The notes: generated from the letters alone by a model not told the origin. DNA of 64,000 nucleotides from CBDCTM01 sp965222005 (GCA_965222005.1 OZ244935.1:868001-932000); one strand, 5' to 3'. Counted from the first letter of the stretch, positions 30,358-39,902 are shown. Program-made: numbers and translations.

Positions 30358-32156
30358 TGAAACGAACAATCGCCATACAACTACTTTCGTCCCGCCTCAT
30401 TGCGCTGGCTGCACTACTGATCGGCAGCCTGCTTCCCTGTCAAACCTTCGCTCAGGCAACCGTCACCTTCGAAGCCAGCACCGATGCCCGCCAGGTGGTA
30501 CTGGGCGGCTATTTTGAGGTTACCTTCACCCTGGCCAATGCTAATGGCACCAATTTTCAGCCGCCCCCTTTTACCAATTTTAGCCTACTCAGTGGTCCCA
30601 GCCAGGCAACCAGCGTCAGCTCCGTCAACGGGCGATGGTCCCGCACGATGAGCTTTTCCTATGTATTGCAGCCACGTAAGGTGGGCAAGTTTACCATAGG
30701 CCCTGCCAGTATAGTAGCCGACGGCAAAAACTTGCGGACCAAAGCGGTGAGCGTAGAGGTAGTAAAAGGCAAAAGCTCCAATGCCCGCACTCAAAAAGAC
30801 CTGCTCGCACAAATCGAAGAGCAAATATTTATCCGTGCCGAGCCCAGCACTGATGCCGCTTTCATCGGCGAACAGATATTGCTCGATTACAAGCTTTACA
30901 CCTCCCGCGAAATTGAGACATACAATTTGGTAGCCGAGTCGGATTACGCCGGCTTCTTCGCTCAGGACATCCGCCGCTTCAATGCACGGGTGATCCGCGA
31001 GGTAATTAACGGCGTACAATACAGCACCAAAATATTGAAGCGCGTAGCTCTTTTTCCACAGCAAGCCGGTACGCTCACTATTGACCCGATGGTTATGCAG
31101 TTGGCCGTATTGGCAGAAGGGCAGACACAGCGGCGGGGCTTCTTTTATTCTCCGAAAGTCAATCGCCTCCAGGTAAAAACAGCGCCTGTCAGCATTACCA
31201 TACGCTCGCTGCCCGATGGCGCACCGCCCAGTTTTACAGGGGCAGTAGGCAAATTCAAGATGAGTACTGTTGTAAACCGCTCCACCCTCAGCACCGATGA
31301 TGCCATTACCCTCACCATGACCCTTAGCGGAAATAGCGACATCAAAAGGGTGCTTCCTCCTCCTCTCGATGCGCCCGCCAGTTTTGAGCTATACGAGCCA
31401 CGCATGGTGGAAGACCGCAGCTACGAGGACAATAGAGGCTTTGTAAATGGCAATAAAGTAGTCGAGTACATATTGCTACCCAAAGAGCCGGGCGTGCACC
31501 GGCTCACACCTCGCTTCACGTATTACGATACGGACAGCTTGAAGTATATCACCATACAGCCTCAAACCTATACCTTCAACGTACAGCAAGGCAACCGACA
31601 GGCCAGCGCGGCCAACACCACTGTACCCAAAGCAGGTGCAACGAAAGAACTTCGCTACATTCTTACGGATACTTCATTTCGCAAAAAAGAATCTACCTTT
31701 TTCGGCTCTGCCCTTTTTTGGTTGTTGAGCCTGTTCCCCCTTGTGGTCTTACTGGGAGCAGTGGTGGTTAAACAAGTGAAAGCTCGTAAGGGCGAGGTAG
31801 ATATCGTGCTGCTGAAACGGCTACAGGCCCAACGGGTAGCCCAAAAACGGCTCAAGCAGGCCAGCCAACACCTCCAGGCCAACGACAGCCGGGCCTTTTA
31901 CGATGAAGTCTCGCGCGCATTATTCGGCTACGTCTGCGATAAGCTCAACATCCCCCTCTCCCAACTGAGCAAGCAAAATGTGCAGCAGCGCCTGCAATCC
32001 CTCCAGGTCAGCCAGCATTTCATCGATCAGTTCGCCAAAGTCATTCAAACTTGTGAAATGGCCCTCTTTGCCGGTATGGACAACTCGGCCGCCATGCAGA
32101 GTACGTACGATCAAACGCTGGAACTGGTGACTAATATTGAGGAGGAGATTGGGTAG
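30357..32156 (+). CDS. batD: BatD: membrane-anchored beta-domain protein
   Basis: 599 residues: signal sequence, three or more beta-rich Ig-like domains (residues 30-430, with PSTDAAFIGEQILLDYKLYT and SVNRSTLSTDDAITLTMTLSGNSDI-type repeats), one membrane helix (ALFWLLSLFPLVVLLGAVVV near 460) and a cytoplasmic helical tail. This is the last gene of the Bat operon. The gene's 3' end lies next to, and overlaps by about 26 bases, the decayed helicase remnant on the opposite strand. Confidence 0.94.
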   Translation: MKRTIAIQLLSSRLIALAALLIGSLLPCQTFAQATVTFEASTDARQVVLGGYFEVTFTLANANGTNFQPPPFTNFSLLSGPSQATSVSSVNGRWSRTMSFSYVLQPRKVGKFTIGPASIVADGKNLRTKAVSVEVVKGKSSNARTQKDLLAQIEEQIFIRAEPSTDAAFIGEQILLDYKLYTSREIETYNLVAESDYAGFFAQDIRRFNARVIREVINGVQYSTKILKRVALFPQQAGTLTIDPMVMQLAVLAEGQTQRRGFFYSPKVNRLQVKTAPVSITIRSLPDGAPPSFTGAVGKFKMSTVVNRSTLSTDDAITLTMTLSGNSDIKRVLPPPLDAPASFELYEPRMVEDRSYEDNRGFVNGNKVVEYILLPKEPGVHRLTPRFTYYDTDSLKYITIQPQTYTFNVQQGNRQASAANTTVPKAGATKELRYILTDTSFRKKESTFFGSALFWLLSLFPLVVLLGAVVVKQVKARKGEVDIVLLKRLQAQRVAQKRLKQASQHLQANDSRAFYDEVSRALFGYVCDKLNIPLSQLSKQNVQQRLQSLQVSQHFIDQFAKVIQTCEMALFAGMDNSAAMQSTYDQTLELVTNIEEEIG

Positions 32157-32680
32157 CCATTTCAGCAGCCGCTACATCCTGCCGTACGAAGTTGCACCCA
32201 TTGCAGCTTGCTTCTCCACAACCTTCATAAAAATCATGTGCCAGAATGCGATCGTAAGATTGGCGGATCAGCTCATTATCCCACTACGCCACTGCTACTT
32301 CGAAAGGGATCACTTTGTAGTCAAACTTCCCCTCGGGGCCGAAGGTTCTATTTCTGAACAACAAAGCTGACCGCGCGCCGGCTTCAAGGGGTAGTTCCGG
32401 TGCTAAGGGTTCCAGTATTTGGCACTGTGAGTGAGCGCTGGCCCTGAGATTGGATCGCTGGCGGGAGGAAGTCTGAAGAGGAATGATCCAATCGCTGTGG
32501 ATGGCCCGGCTCCTGCCATAGCGATTCGATCTTTGCAACACCCATCTGCCTGTCTAGCACCAGATACAGCCACCGGACAGGCCCGTCAACCACCAAATAT
32601 CGTATGTGAGTTGAACATACTTATCACTAATTTCATACCTTGCACTTCTTTTCAATTTATGGAGAAAACTGCCATCCGAT
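32131..32680 (-). pseudogene. Decayed 3' end of a UvrD/RecB-like helicase-nuclease
   Basis: Read on the minus strand, the last 50 codons give IRQSYDRILAHDFYEGCG and then a Cys cluster, EASCNGCNFV. This C-x4-C-x2-C ending is characteristic of the C-terminal RecB/PD-(D/E)XK-type region of Bacteroidota UvrD-like helicases, as best remembered. Directly upstream in the same frame lies RSALLFRNRTFGPEGKFDYKVIPFEVAVA, then an in-frame TAG at 32284-32286. Further upstream the similarity seems to switch frame. The 5' part is absent: ftcD begins at 32681. So this is a truncated gene with a nonsense codon and probable frameshift, not an active gene. The family assignment rests on one short motif. Confidence 0.55.
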
Positions 32681-34366
32681 ATGTCAAAACAACTCATCGA
32701 ATGTGTCCCCAATTTCAGCGAAGGACGGGACATGAGCATCATCAACCAAATCACCCGCGAAATTGAATCCGTAGAGGGCGTCATGCTCCTTGATGTCGAT
32801 CCGGGCAAAGCTACCAACCGCACCGTTGTCACCTTCGTTGGCGAACCCAAGCCGGTAGTCCGGGCAGCCTTTTTGGCGATCAAAAAAGCCGCCGAGCTGA
32901 TCGATATGAGCAAACACCAGGGCGAGCACCCCCGCATGGGCGCCACCGATGTCTGTCCCCTTGTCCCTGTATCCAACATTAGCATGGAAGAGGTGGTACA
33001 GCACGCCCACCAACTCGGCGAGATGGTGGGCACCGAGCTGGACATTCCCTTCTATATGTATGAAGCCGCCGCAACCAAGCCCGAATGGCGCAACCTGGCT
33101 ACCATCCGCGCCGGCGAATATGAAGCACTTCCCGAAAAACTTCAAAAGCCCGAGTGGAAACCCGATTACGGCCCCACTAAGTTCAACCCCAAAGCAGGAG
33201 CTACGGCTATCGGAGCACGTGGTTTTCTTATCGCATACAATGTCAACCTCAATACCACCTCGGTACGCCGCGCCAATTCGGTAGCTTTTGATGTAAGGGA
33301 GAAAGGACGGATCAAACGGGAAGGCAATCCGATCACAGGCAAGATTGTATATGGCGCGGATGGTGAGCCGGAGCGCATTGCAGGAACCTGCAAAGGGGTA
33401 AAAGGGATCGGTTGGTATATCGAAGAATATGGTATTGCACAGATTTCCATGAATATCACCAACATCAGCCAAACACCCCTGCACCTCGCCTTTGAGGCAT
33501 GCCGAAAAAGCGCCGATAAGCGGGGCCTGCGGGTGACAGGCTCCGAGCTGGTGGGGCTGGTACCCCTACAGGTCATGCTGGATGCCGGGCAATATTTTTT
33601 AAAACAGCAAAAGCGATCGGTCGGAGTATCCGAAGAAGAGACTATCAAAATCGCCGTTAAATCCATGAGCCTCGATGAACTGGGCCCCTTCGATCCGTTA
33701 AAGAAGATCATTGAGTATCGCCTCCGAGACGTCAATGCCACACCGCTGGTTAACATGAACCTCCGCCAGTTTTCCAACGAGACGGCCTCCGAAAGCGTAG
33801 CCCCTGGCGGTGGCTCCATCTCTGCATATGTCGGCGCATTGGGGGCATCTCTGGCCACTATGGTTGCCAACCTCAGCTCACACAAGCGTGGCTGGGACGA
33901 GCGCTGGGAGGAATTTAGCCAGTGGGCAGAGCGCGGCCAGTACATCAAAGATCAACTCCTCCGGCTGGTGGATGAAGATACCCAAGCCTTCAATACCATT
34001 ATCGAGGCTTTCCGGATGCCAAAAGGAACCGAGCAGGAAAAAGCAGCCCGCCAGCAGGCCATTCAGGCTGCCACGCGCTACGCTATAGAGGTGCCTTTGC
34101 AGGTAATGGAACAGTCGGCTGCATCCTTCGATCTGATTCGTGCGATGGTCGAGCAGGGCAATCCCAGCTCCGTCACTGATGCAGCGGTCGGAGCACTTTG
34201 TGCGCGGGCAGCTATTCATGGAGCCTACCTCAATGTACAAACAAACGCTGCTGATTTGAAGGATAAGGATTTTGTGGAAGCAGTTTTGGCAAAAGGGGCG
34301 AAGTTAATTGCTGAGGCAGATGCTTTTGAACTGAAGATCACGACACTGGCCCGGGAGCGGATGTAA
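32681..34366 (+). CDS. ftcD: Fused glutamate formimidoyltransferase / formimidoyl-THF cyclodeaminase
   Basis: 561 residues. The N-terminal 330 are the transferase: ECVPNFSEGRD, GEHPRMGATDVCPLVP and the GATAIGARGFLIAYNVNL block. From about 365 the cyclodeaminase begins: SVAPGGGSISAYVGALGASLATMV, with the helical bundle to the end (ATRYAIEVPLQVMEQ, GNPSSVTDAAVGALCARAA). The pair handles formiminoglutamate from histidine breakdown, feeding one-carbon units to tetrahydrofolate. The bifunctional form is typical of Bacteroidota and vertebrates. No other histidine-utilisation gene is in this window. ATG 32681 gives the usual N-terminus MSKQLIECVPNFSEGRD. Confidence 0.96.
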   Translation: MSKQLIECVPNFSEGRDMSIINQITREIESVEGVMLLDVDPGKATNRTVVTFVGEPKPVVRAAFLAIKKAAELIDMSKHQGEHPRMGATDVCPLVPVSNISMEEVVQHAHQLGEMVGTELDIPFYMYEAAATKPEWRNLATIRAGEYEALPEKLQKPEWKPDYGPTKFNPKAGATAIGARGFLIAYNVNLNTTSVRRANSVAFDVREKGRIKREGNPITGKIVYGADGEPERIAGTCKGVKGIGWYIEEYGIAQISMNITNISQTPLHLAFEACRKSADKRGLRVTGSELVGLVPLQVMLDAGQYFLKQQKRSVGVSEEETIKIAVKSMSLDELGPFDPLKKIIEYRLRDVNATPLVNMNLRQFSNETASESVAPGGGSISAYVGALGASLATMVANLSSHKRGWDERWEEFSQWAERGQYIKDQLLRLVDEDTQAFNTIIEAFRMPKGTEQEKAARQQAIQAATRYAIEVPLQVMEQSAASFDLIRAMVEQGNPSSVTDAAVGALCARAAIHGAYLNVQTNAADLKDKDFVEAVLAKGAKLIAEADAFELKITTLARERM

Positions 34367-34487
34367 ATCTGCTCTTTTCATATAGCCATTGCTGGTCTCT
34401 TTTGGAGTGTTCGTTTTGAGCAAATGCAAAAGAAAAGCAAAATGTACAAAGAAGTAGGATGAACAGGCTTTGAATCATGTTAATATG

Positions 34488-34523
34488 TTCCCTGCTATAG
34501 TGATGGCCATAGCAGGGAATTTT
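34488..34523 (+). terminator. Rho-independent terminator
   Basis: A perfect 11-bp stem (TTCCCTGCTAT at 34488-34498 with ATAGCAGGGAA at 34509-34519), 10-base loop, followed by TTTT. It lies about 120 bases beyond the ftcD stop and is the likely end of that transcript. The rest of 34367-34778 shows no gene. Confidence 0.8.
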
Positions 34524-34778
34524 ATGTTACTTACTAATTATCAATTTTTCCTGAGCTAATTGCTTGCCTAATTGATCTTCCAATCCTAAAAGAAGGAAAA
34601 CCTACTGACCGTTACGCCATGTATTTTTTCAACAGACTTGGAATTAGCCGGATTTTCCATCTATTGCTTTTACAAAGCTCGTTTTTAGATTGAATTTTTG
34701 TTCAGAGATGCAAAACAATATACCGGACTAACCAACTGCCAATCCAGAAATGAGAACAAGCTACACTATCACTTTAAT

Positions 34779-34994
34779 ATGTCACTTAGCAGTGTAAATG
34801 TAGCTAAAGCCGCCCATTATCTGTCAGTCAAAAAAGAAGACAGAACCAGTTTTTCTCTGGCTGATATTAAAACCTCGTATTTCAATGAACTTATGCTCAA
34901 TTTCTTTTTATCAAACTTAGACATTGAGCCTGAGTTGATAAAAAATAAACCAGCTTTTAAAAAGCTATTAGGTTTCGGCAAAATTGCCGCTTAA
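34779..34994 (+). CDS. Possible small protein of unknown function
   Basis: A 71-codon frame beginning with ATG: MSLSSVNVAKAAHYLSVKK, then a helical region, SYFNELMLNFFLSNLDIEPEL, and a Lys/Phe-rich end (AFKKLLGFGKIAA). No family is recognised. Open frame extends upstream to 34698 with a TTG, but that part lacks protein character. Codon choice looks more AT-rich than that of neighbouring genes. It may be a real small gene or a chance frame in a gene-poor gap between ftcD and the PhoD gene; no promoter match was found. Confidence 0.35.
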   Translation: MSLSSVNVAKAAHYLSVKKEDRTSFSLADIKTSYFNELMLNFFLSNLDIEPELIKNKPAFKKLLGFGKIAA

Positions 34995-35118
34995 TTCTTT
35001 ATGAACCATTGAAATATATAGAAAATTAATAAGGAATTAACTGCCTGGAAAAAATCATAATCGTTTATAATACCTATTTTGAGATCCAATCGTGATTTTG
35101 CTTTTCAAATTTGTACTT

Positions 35119-36699
35119 ATGAAGTCTGGTTTTCTCTACCTTTTGTGGTTTGTAATACCTCTTGTTTTAGGCATTACCATTGCCTGCCACGCCCAAAGAA
35201 TCCTGCCTCCCTTACCAAATGACGGCACCCGTACCCTTTTTCAGCCTGCCGCCAAACCCTTCTACCATGGCGTCGCTTCCGGTGATCCGCTGGCTGACCG
35301 GGTGATTATCTGGACCCGATTCACACCCGACCAGCATGGGCCGGCAGAGCTGCGGTGGGAGATGGCCAAAGACAGGCAATTCACCAAAATTGTAAGATCA
35401 GGCAATACAACCACTGATCAACACCGGGATTATACAGTCAAGGTAGATGTGACCGGCCTGGCTGCCGATACGGAGTATTATTATCGATTCCGGCACAAAA
35501 AAGCGCATTCTGTTATAGGTTGTACTAAAACAGCTCCTGGCCAGGATACGGAGCAGCTCCGCCTCGTGGTGGTGAGCTGCAGCAATTACGAAGCCGGCTT
35601 TTTCAATGCTTTTGGCAGAATTTCCGAAAAAAAGGACATCGACGCCGTTTTACACCTTGGCGATTATATTTATGAATATCCTCCCGGAGTTTATGGCGAT
35701 AGCACCACCGGCCGTTTCCATCTGCCGCCCCGCGAGACCGTCAGCCTGTCGGATTATCGCACCCGCTACGCTCAGTACCGCCTCGACCCCGACCTGCAAA
35801 GAGCCCATCAAATGCATCCTTTTATCACCATATGGGATGACCACGAAATCGCCAACAATGCCTATGAGGGAGGCGGCGAAAACCATCAGCCAGAGGAAGA
35901 GGGGGATTTCAATAGCCGGAAGAAGGCTGCCAAAAAAGCCTATTACGAATGGCTGCCTGTACGGGAGCAGGCCCACCAACAGCTCTATCGCAAGCTATCT
36001 TTCGGGCCGCTCGTCGATCTCTTTATGCTCGATGAGCGCCTGGCCGGCCGCAGCAGGCAGGTGGATAGCTTCACGCATGTGGATTTAAACTCCGACAAGC
36101 GTTCGATGCTCGGCAAGGCTCAATTTGACTGGTTCACCCGCGAGCTTGCCGCCTCCCGCGCCAGCTGGAAGATCATTGGCAATCAGGTTATTTTTTCCGA
36201 TCTCCGCCGCGATCTTATTTGGCCGGAAATGCCCTTAAATCTGGATGCCTGGGATGGCTACCCCGCTGAAAAGCAGCGCCTGCTCGACTTCTTACATAAG
36301 CAACAAATCAAAGATATCATCTTTATCACCGGCGATACGCATTGCAGCTGGGCCTTTGAAGTGCCGTATGATATGAGCCTGTATAAGGACGGAAGGACGC
36401 CCCCCCTGGCAGTTGAATTTGGCGCTACCAGTATTTCCTCTGCCAATTATGACGAATACAGATCGCTGGACACTGTACGCATGGTCGAACAGCTTTATCT
36501 GGCTCCACATCTTAACCCGCACCTCAAGTACGTCAACCTCAGTGAACACGGCTACTTTCTACTGGAGCTCAATAGCAGCCAGGCGCATGGTAGTTGGTAT
36601 TTTGTAGATAACGTAACACAAGCTTCGCCCAAAGAATACAAAAGCAAAGAATATTGGTTGAGAAAGGGAAGTGCCCAACTGTTGGACAGTTTGCGGTAA
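35119..36699 (+). CDS. PhoD-family alkaline phosphatase/phosphodiesterase
   Basis: 526 residues from ATG 35119, which starts a good signal peptide (MKSGFLYLLWFVIPLVLGITIACHAQ); a GTG at 35092 is less likely. The PhoD N-terminal domain (YHGVASGDPLADRVIIWTRF) and the metallophosphatase core are present: SCSNYEAGFFNAF, LHLGDYIYEYPP, WDDHEIANNAYEGG and TGDTHCSWAFEVP. These supply Fe/Ca ligands and the catalytic region. PhoD enzymes hydrolyse phosphodiesters and monoesters outside the cell. No membrane anchor is evident. Stands alone; the convergent lpxD gene follows. Confidence 0.94.
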   Translation: MKSGFLYLLWFVIPLVLGITIACHAQRILPPLPNDGTRTLFQPAAKPFYHGVASGDPLADRVIIWTRFTPDQHGPAELRWEMAKDRQFTKIVRSGNTTTDQHRDYTVKVDVTGLAADTEYYYRFRHKKAHSVIGCTKTAPGQDTEQLRLVVVSCSNYEAGFFNAFGRISEKKDIDAVLHLGDYIYEYPPGVYGDSTTGRFHLPPRETVSLSDYRTRYAQYRLDPDLQRAHQMHPFITIWDDHEIANNAYEGGGENHQPEEEGDFNSRKKAAKKAYYEWLPVREQAHQQLYRKLSFGPLVDLFMLDERLAGRSRQVDSFTHVDLNSDKRSMLGKAQFDWFTRELAASRASWKIIGNQVIFSDLRRDLIWPEMPLNLDAWDGYPAEKQRLLDFLHKQQIKDIIFITGDTHCSWAFEVPYDMSLYKDGRTPPLAVEFGATSISSANYDEYRSLDTVRMVEQLYLAPHLNPHLKYVNLSEHGYFLLELNSSQAHGSWYFVDNVTQASPKEYKSKEYWLRKGSAQLLDSLR

Positions 36700-36730
36700 A
36701 TGCTGTCTTGAACGCTAATAGTTGTTGCCC

Positions 36731-37654
36731 TCACTCTTTCTTCCTTCGGCTCAGTTGCCGAAGTGCTGCCATCTTACGGTGGTGGCTGATCAGCTCTTCC
36801 GCCGGAGCGCCAAAATAGGTCTTGCCCCCTTCCAGGTCTTTTGACACCCCCGACTGTGCCGCCACCCGTGCCCCCTTGCCGATGCGCACATTTTGCGCCA
36901 CACCAACCTGACCATACAGGATCACTTCATCCTCAAGAATGGCTTTACCGCTGATGCCCGTTTGTGCGGCGATCAGGCAGTTTCGGCCAATCACTACGCC
37001 GTGGGCAATGTGTACCTGGCAATCGATTTTGGTGCCAGCTCCGATCACTGTGTCGCCGGATACGCCTTTATTAATGGTACATCCGGCTCCAACATCCACA
37101 TGGTCTTCAATGATTACACGGCCGCCAGAGCGCCATTTGGTATAGCCTTCCGGGTAACGCTTGAAGTAAAAAGCATCCGTTCCGATGAGGCTGCCAGCCT
37201 GAATTTTTACGTGCTCGCCAATGATCGTATGTGCTCCAATATACACATTGGCCTGGATGTAGGCATGCGCTCCGATGCGCACATGGGGCCCGATAACCAC
37301 CTGAGGTTCGAGAATGGCAGAAGGGTGGATAAGGACTGACTCATCCATGAGTGAAGCAAGCGGGCGAAAGGGCCGGTAGTCGATCACCAGCTGATTGTAC
37401 ACTCTAAAAGGATCTTCACAGATAAGGAGGGCTTTGCCCGCCGGGCAGGCAGTTTGCTTGTTGAGCAGGATGATCGTGGCGGCAGAAGAAAGTGCCTTTT
37501 TAAAGTACTTGGCATTATCGGAAAAAGTAATGTCTCCTGCTTCTACTTTATGAATTTCATTGATACCGCTGGCCAACAGCTCTTCATTGCCTATTAGCTC
37601 GGCACCGAAGCGCCGGGCGATGGTTTTTACAGCAATAGGTTCAGGAAATTTCAT
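36731..37654 (-). CDS. lpxD: UDP-3-O-acylglucosamine N-acyltransferase
   Basis: 307 residues. An N-terminal uridine-binding region (residues 1-95: ISEIHKVEAGDITFSDNAKYFKKAL) precedes about ten left-handed parallel-beta hexapeptide repeats (HPSAILEPQVVIGPHVRIGAHAYIQ and following). The conserved catalytic His is in KIDCQVHIAHGVVIG near residue 208, and the acyl-carrier contact region GTDAFYFKRYPEGY is present. LpxD adds the second acyl chain in lipid A synthesis. The family has two forms in Bacteroidota, and this one may be the shorter paralogue. Eight bases downstream of thiL in the same direction. Confidence 0.9.
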   Translation of the reverse strand: MKFPEPIAVKTIARRFGAELIGNEELLASGINEIHKVEAGDITFSDNAKYFKKALSSAATIILLNKQTACPAGKALLICEDPFRVYNQLVIDYRPFRPLASLMDESVLIHPSAILEPQVVIGPHVRIGAHAYIQANVYIGAHTIIGEHVKIQAGSLIGTDAFYFKRYPEGYTKWRSGGRVIIEDHVDVGAGCTINKGVSGDTVIGAGTKIDCQVHIAHGVVIGRNCLIAAQTGISGKAILEDEVILYGQVGVAQNVRIGKGARVAAQSGVSKDLEGGKTYFGAPAEELISHHRKMAALRQLSRRKKE

Positions 37655-37662
37655 AGGGTACG

Positions 37663-38709
37663 CTAGGTTTGTCCAAAATGCCTCCAGCCCTGCGCTTGCA
37701 AGTTATGTATGTTGCCGCCCTTAGTATGCAGCTTGATCCCGTCAGCTGCGCTGGTGATCTCTCCGGCGATAAATACATCCGGCATATATTTTACCTTTTC
37801 AACATCCTCGGGAGCTATGGTAAATAACAACTCATAATCTTCGCCTCCGCTCAATGCACAGGTGATAGGGTCGAGCTTGAATTTGAGGGCCATCATTTCC
37901 GAATCCGGATGGATGGGCACTCCGCTTTCTTCAATAAATGCGCCCACATTGGATGCTTTGCAAATATGAAAAACTTCGGAAGCCAGTCCGTCCGAAATGT
38001 CGATCATCGAGGTAGGCACTAAAGCATTTTTGGCAAACAGCTCAATCATATCCTTCCGCGCCTCCGGCTTCAGCTGACGGCCAATCACATAGTTTTGCCC
38101 CTCCAAATCGGGCTGTATGCCGGGATTGGAGAGGTAAATCTGCTTTTCGCGCTCCAACAATTGCAGGCCCAGATAAGCGCCTCCCAGGTCGCCGCTAATG
38201 CAAATCAGGTCGCCGGGGCGGGCGGTATGCCGATAGGTGAGCTTCTCCTTTGTTCCCTGCCCGATAGCCGTTACACTCATAATCATTCCCTTGAGTGATG
38301 AAGTGGTATCGCCTCCTACCAGATCCACGCCATAGCGTTCGCAAGCTTTATGGATCCCTTCATACAACTCATCGAGTGCCTCTAAAGAAAAGCGATTTGA
38401 AAGAGCAAGCGACATCGTGATCTGTTTTGGTGCCGCATTCATGGCATAAATATCCGATAGATTGACCACTACCGACTTGTACCCCAGGTGTTTGAGTGAG
38501 GTGTACATCAAATCAAAATGGATACCCTCTACCAGCATGTCCGTAGAAACTACCGTGAGCTGATCGCCATTGTCGATAATGGCCGCATCATCTCCTACCC
38601 CTTTGAGGGAAGAAGGTTGATGTAAGGCAAAGGACTTGGTGAGATGGTCGATCAAACCAAATTCGCCCAATGAATTGATATCTGTTCGTTCAGTATTCTG
38701 TTCGGCCAT
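37663..38709 (-). CDS. thiL: Thiamine-monophosphate kinase
   Basis: 348 residues. Typical ThiL features: start SLGEFGLIDHLTK, GVGDDAAII near residue 38 for Mg-ATP binding, STDMLVEGIHF near 55, NLSDIYAMNAAPKQITMSLAL near 83, VGGDTTSS near 133 and SGGEDYELLFT near 295. The enzyme makes thiamine diphosphate from the monophosphate. Other thiamine genes are absent here. The gene lies 8 bases ahead of lpxD, so the two are probably co-transcribed. Confidence 0.96.
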   Translation of the reverse strand: MAEQNTERTDINSLGEFGLIDHLTKSFALHQPSSLKGVGDDAAIIDNGDQLTVVSTDMLVEGIHFDLMYTSLKHLGYKSVVVNLSDIYAMNAAPKQITMSLALSNRFSLEALDELYEGIHKACERYGVDLVGGDTTSSLKGMIMSVTAIGQGTKEKLTYRHTARPGDLICISGDLGGAYLGLQLLEREKQIYLSNPGIQPDLEGQNYVIGRQLKPEARKDMIELFAKNALVPTSMIDISDGLASEVFHICKASNVGAFIEESGVPIHPDSEMMALKFKLDPITCALSGGEDYELLFTIAPEDVEKVKYMPDVFIAGEITSAADGIKLHTKGGNIHNLQAQGWRHFGQT

Positions 38710-38766
38710 GCCAGCAAGTTGATTTATAAGCGGAAGTTGTTCAAAAACAACTTTGTGGCATAAAGG

Positions 38767-39474
38767 TCAGCTTTTTTTTGATTCTGCCGAAATTTTGAAA
38801 GCCTCCCAAAGGGAATCGGCAGGAGGCTGGGCGGTCAAAAACACTTTTTGTCCGTTTACAGGATGCTGAAAACGAAGCTGCCAGGCATGCAGGTGGATGG
38901 ATCGGTCGCGATTACCGCGCCGAAAACCGTACTTCACGTCGCCTTTCACGGGGCTGCCGACCGCTGATAGTTGCGCTCGTATTTGATGGTGTCGGCCTGT
39001 GATGAGATCGATTTGAAGCAGGTGATAGCGCTCACTGCTATTCAATAGCTGATACTGTAGCTCTGCCATTTTCGAGCCGGGCGTTTCTTGCTCCTGGGCA
39101 ATGGATCGATTGGTGGCGGGTTGCTTGAGGAGGTAATGACGAAGGCTGCCCTTAGCCGGATGGGGCAAATTGCCCACTACTGCCAGATAAGTTTTCCGCA
39201 CATGGCGCTGCTGAAATTGAGCATTCAGGTGGGCCAGAGCCTGCGGCGTTTTCGCAAAAAGTACGATGCCGCTGGCGGGCCTGTCGAGGCGGTGGATCAG
39301 GTGGAGCTTGCTTTTGCAATAGATTTCTGCCAAATCCAGCAGGGATTTATCCCCCGTTTTATCTTGCTGAACGCCAATGCCGGGAGGCTTGTTGAAGGCA
39401 ATGAGTTGATTATTTTTATAGATGACGAGATCGCCGATGCGCTTTTCCACCGTTGCTTGCTTAGGGTTATTCAA
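38767..39474 (-). CDS. RluA-family pseudouridine synthase
   Basis: 235 residues with the RluA core: catalytic Asp in HLIHRLDRPASGIVLFAKT near residue 60, KTYLAVVGNLPHP, and TGRHHQIRAQLSAVGSPVKGDVKYG near 165. No N-terminal S4 domain is present, so it is a short RluA-type enzyme modifying a specific uridine in rRNA or tRNA; the target cannot be assigned. The frame begins with TTG 39474, eight bases after the upstream DUF4834 gene; GTG 39450 is an alternative and no ATG is available upstream of the conserved region. Confidence 0.92.
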   Translation of the reverse strand: MNNPKQATVEKRIGDLVIYKNNQLIAFNKPPGIGVQQDKTGDKSLLDLAEIYCKSKLHLIHRLDRPASGIVLFAKTPQALAHLNAQFQQRHVRKTYLAVVGNLPHPAKGSLRHYLLKQPATNRSIAQEQETPGSKMAELQYQLLNSSERYHLLQIDLITGRHHQIRAQLSAVGSPVKGDVKYGFRRGNRDRSIHLHAWQLRFQHPVNGQKVFLTAQPPADSLWEAFKISAESKKS

Positions 39475-39482
39475 AAAACTGA

Positions 39483-39647
39483 CTATTCCACCTCTTCGTA
39501 GTCGATATACTCATCATCATCGGCAGCTTTGCTACCTTGACCCAAACCGTCTGCTTGTCGGTCTGGCGGAGCATGGAGGCGGGCCGGTTTCACCAAAAGG
39601 CGGTAAAACAAATATACCAACAAGCCTGTAAAGAGTAGCTTCAACAT
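39483..39647 (-). CDS. DUF4834 family small membrane protein
   Basis: 54 residues from ATG 39647: one membrane helix (MLKLLFTGLLVYLFYRLLV) and an acidic C-terminal tail (DDDEYIDYEEVE). Both length and form fit the DUF4834 family of Bacteroidota, of unknown function. The gene is followed after eight bases by the pseudouridine synthase. An earlier in-frame start at 39680 was rejected because it adds unconserved residues. Confidence 0.82.
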   Translation of the reverse strand: MLKLLFTGLLVYLFYRLLVKPARLHAPPDRQADGLGQGSKAADDDEYIDYEEVE

Positions 39648-39772
39648 GATTTCATCACAAATGTAGGGCTTATTGGCCAAGATATGCTCAAAAGCAAAAG
39701 CAAAACTTTTAGTCGCCCCGGCACGTACAATCCTGCAGACTTGGGAGAGCCAATGGCCATCCGGCTGCCAGG

Positions 39773-39802
39773 CTTGACCTTAGCAATATTTTATTAGCTT
39801 TG
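39773..39802 (+). promoter_or_regulatory. Promoter for the DUF2723 gene
   Basis: -7 element TAGCTTTG at 39795-39802 matches the Bacteroidota consensus. The -33 element is only a partial match (CTTG, 39773-39776, about 18 bases upstream). Transcription would begin near 39809, about 94 bases before the gene. Confidence 0.55.
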
Positions 39803-39902
39803 CAGTTCATATTTTAAGCATTTTGGCGATACTTTTTCGTTTTTAGCAAATACTTGAAAGCTGCTAACAAGCCTCGTTTTTTTTAACAACAATTTACATT
39901 GC

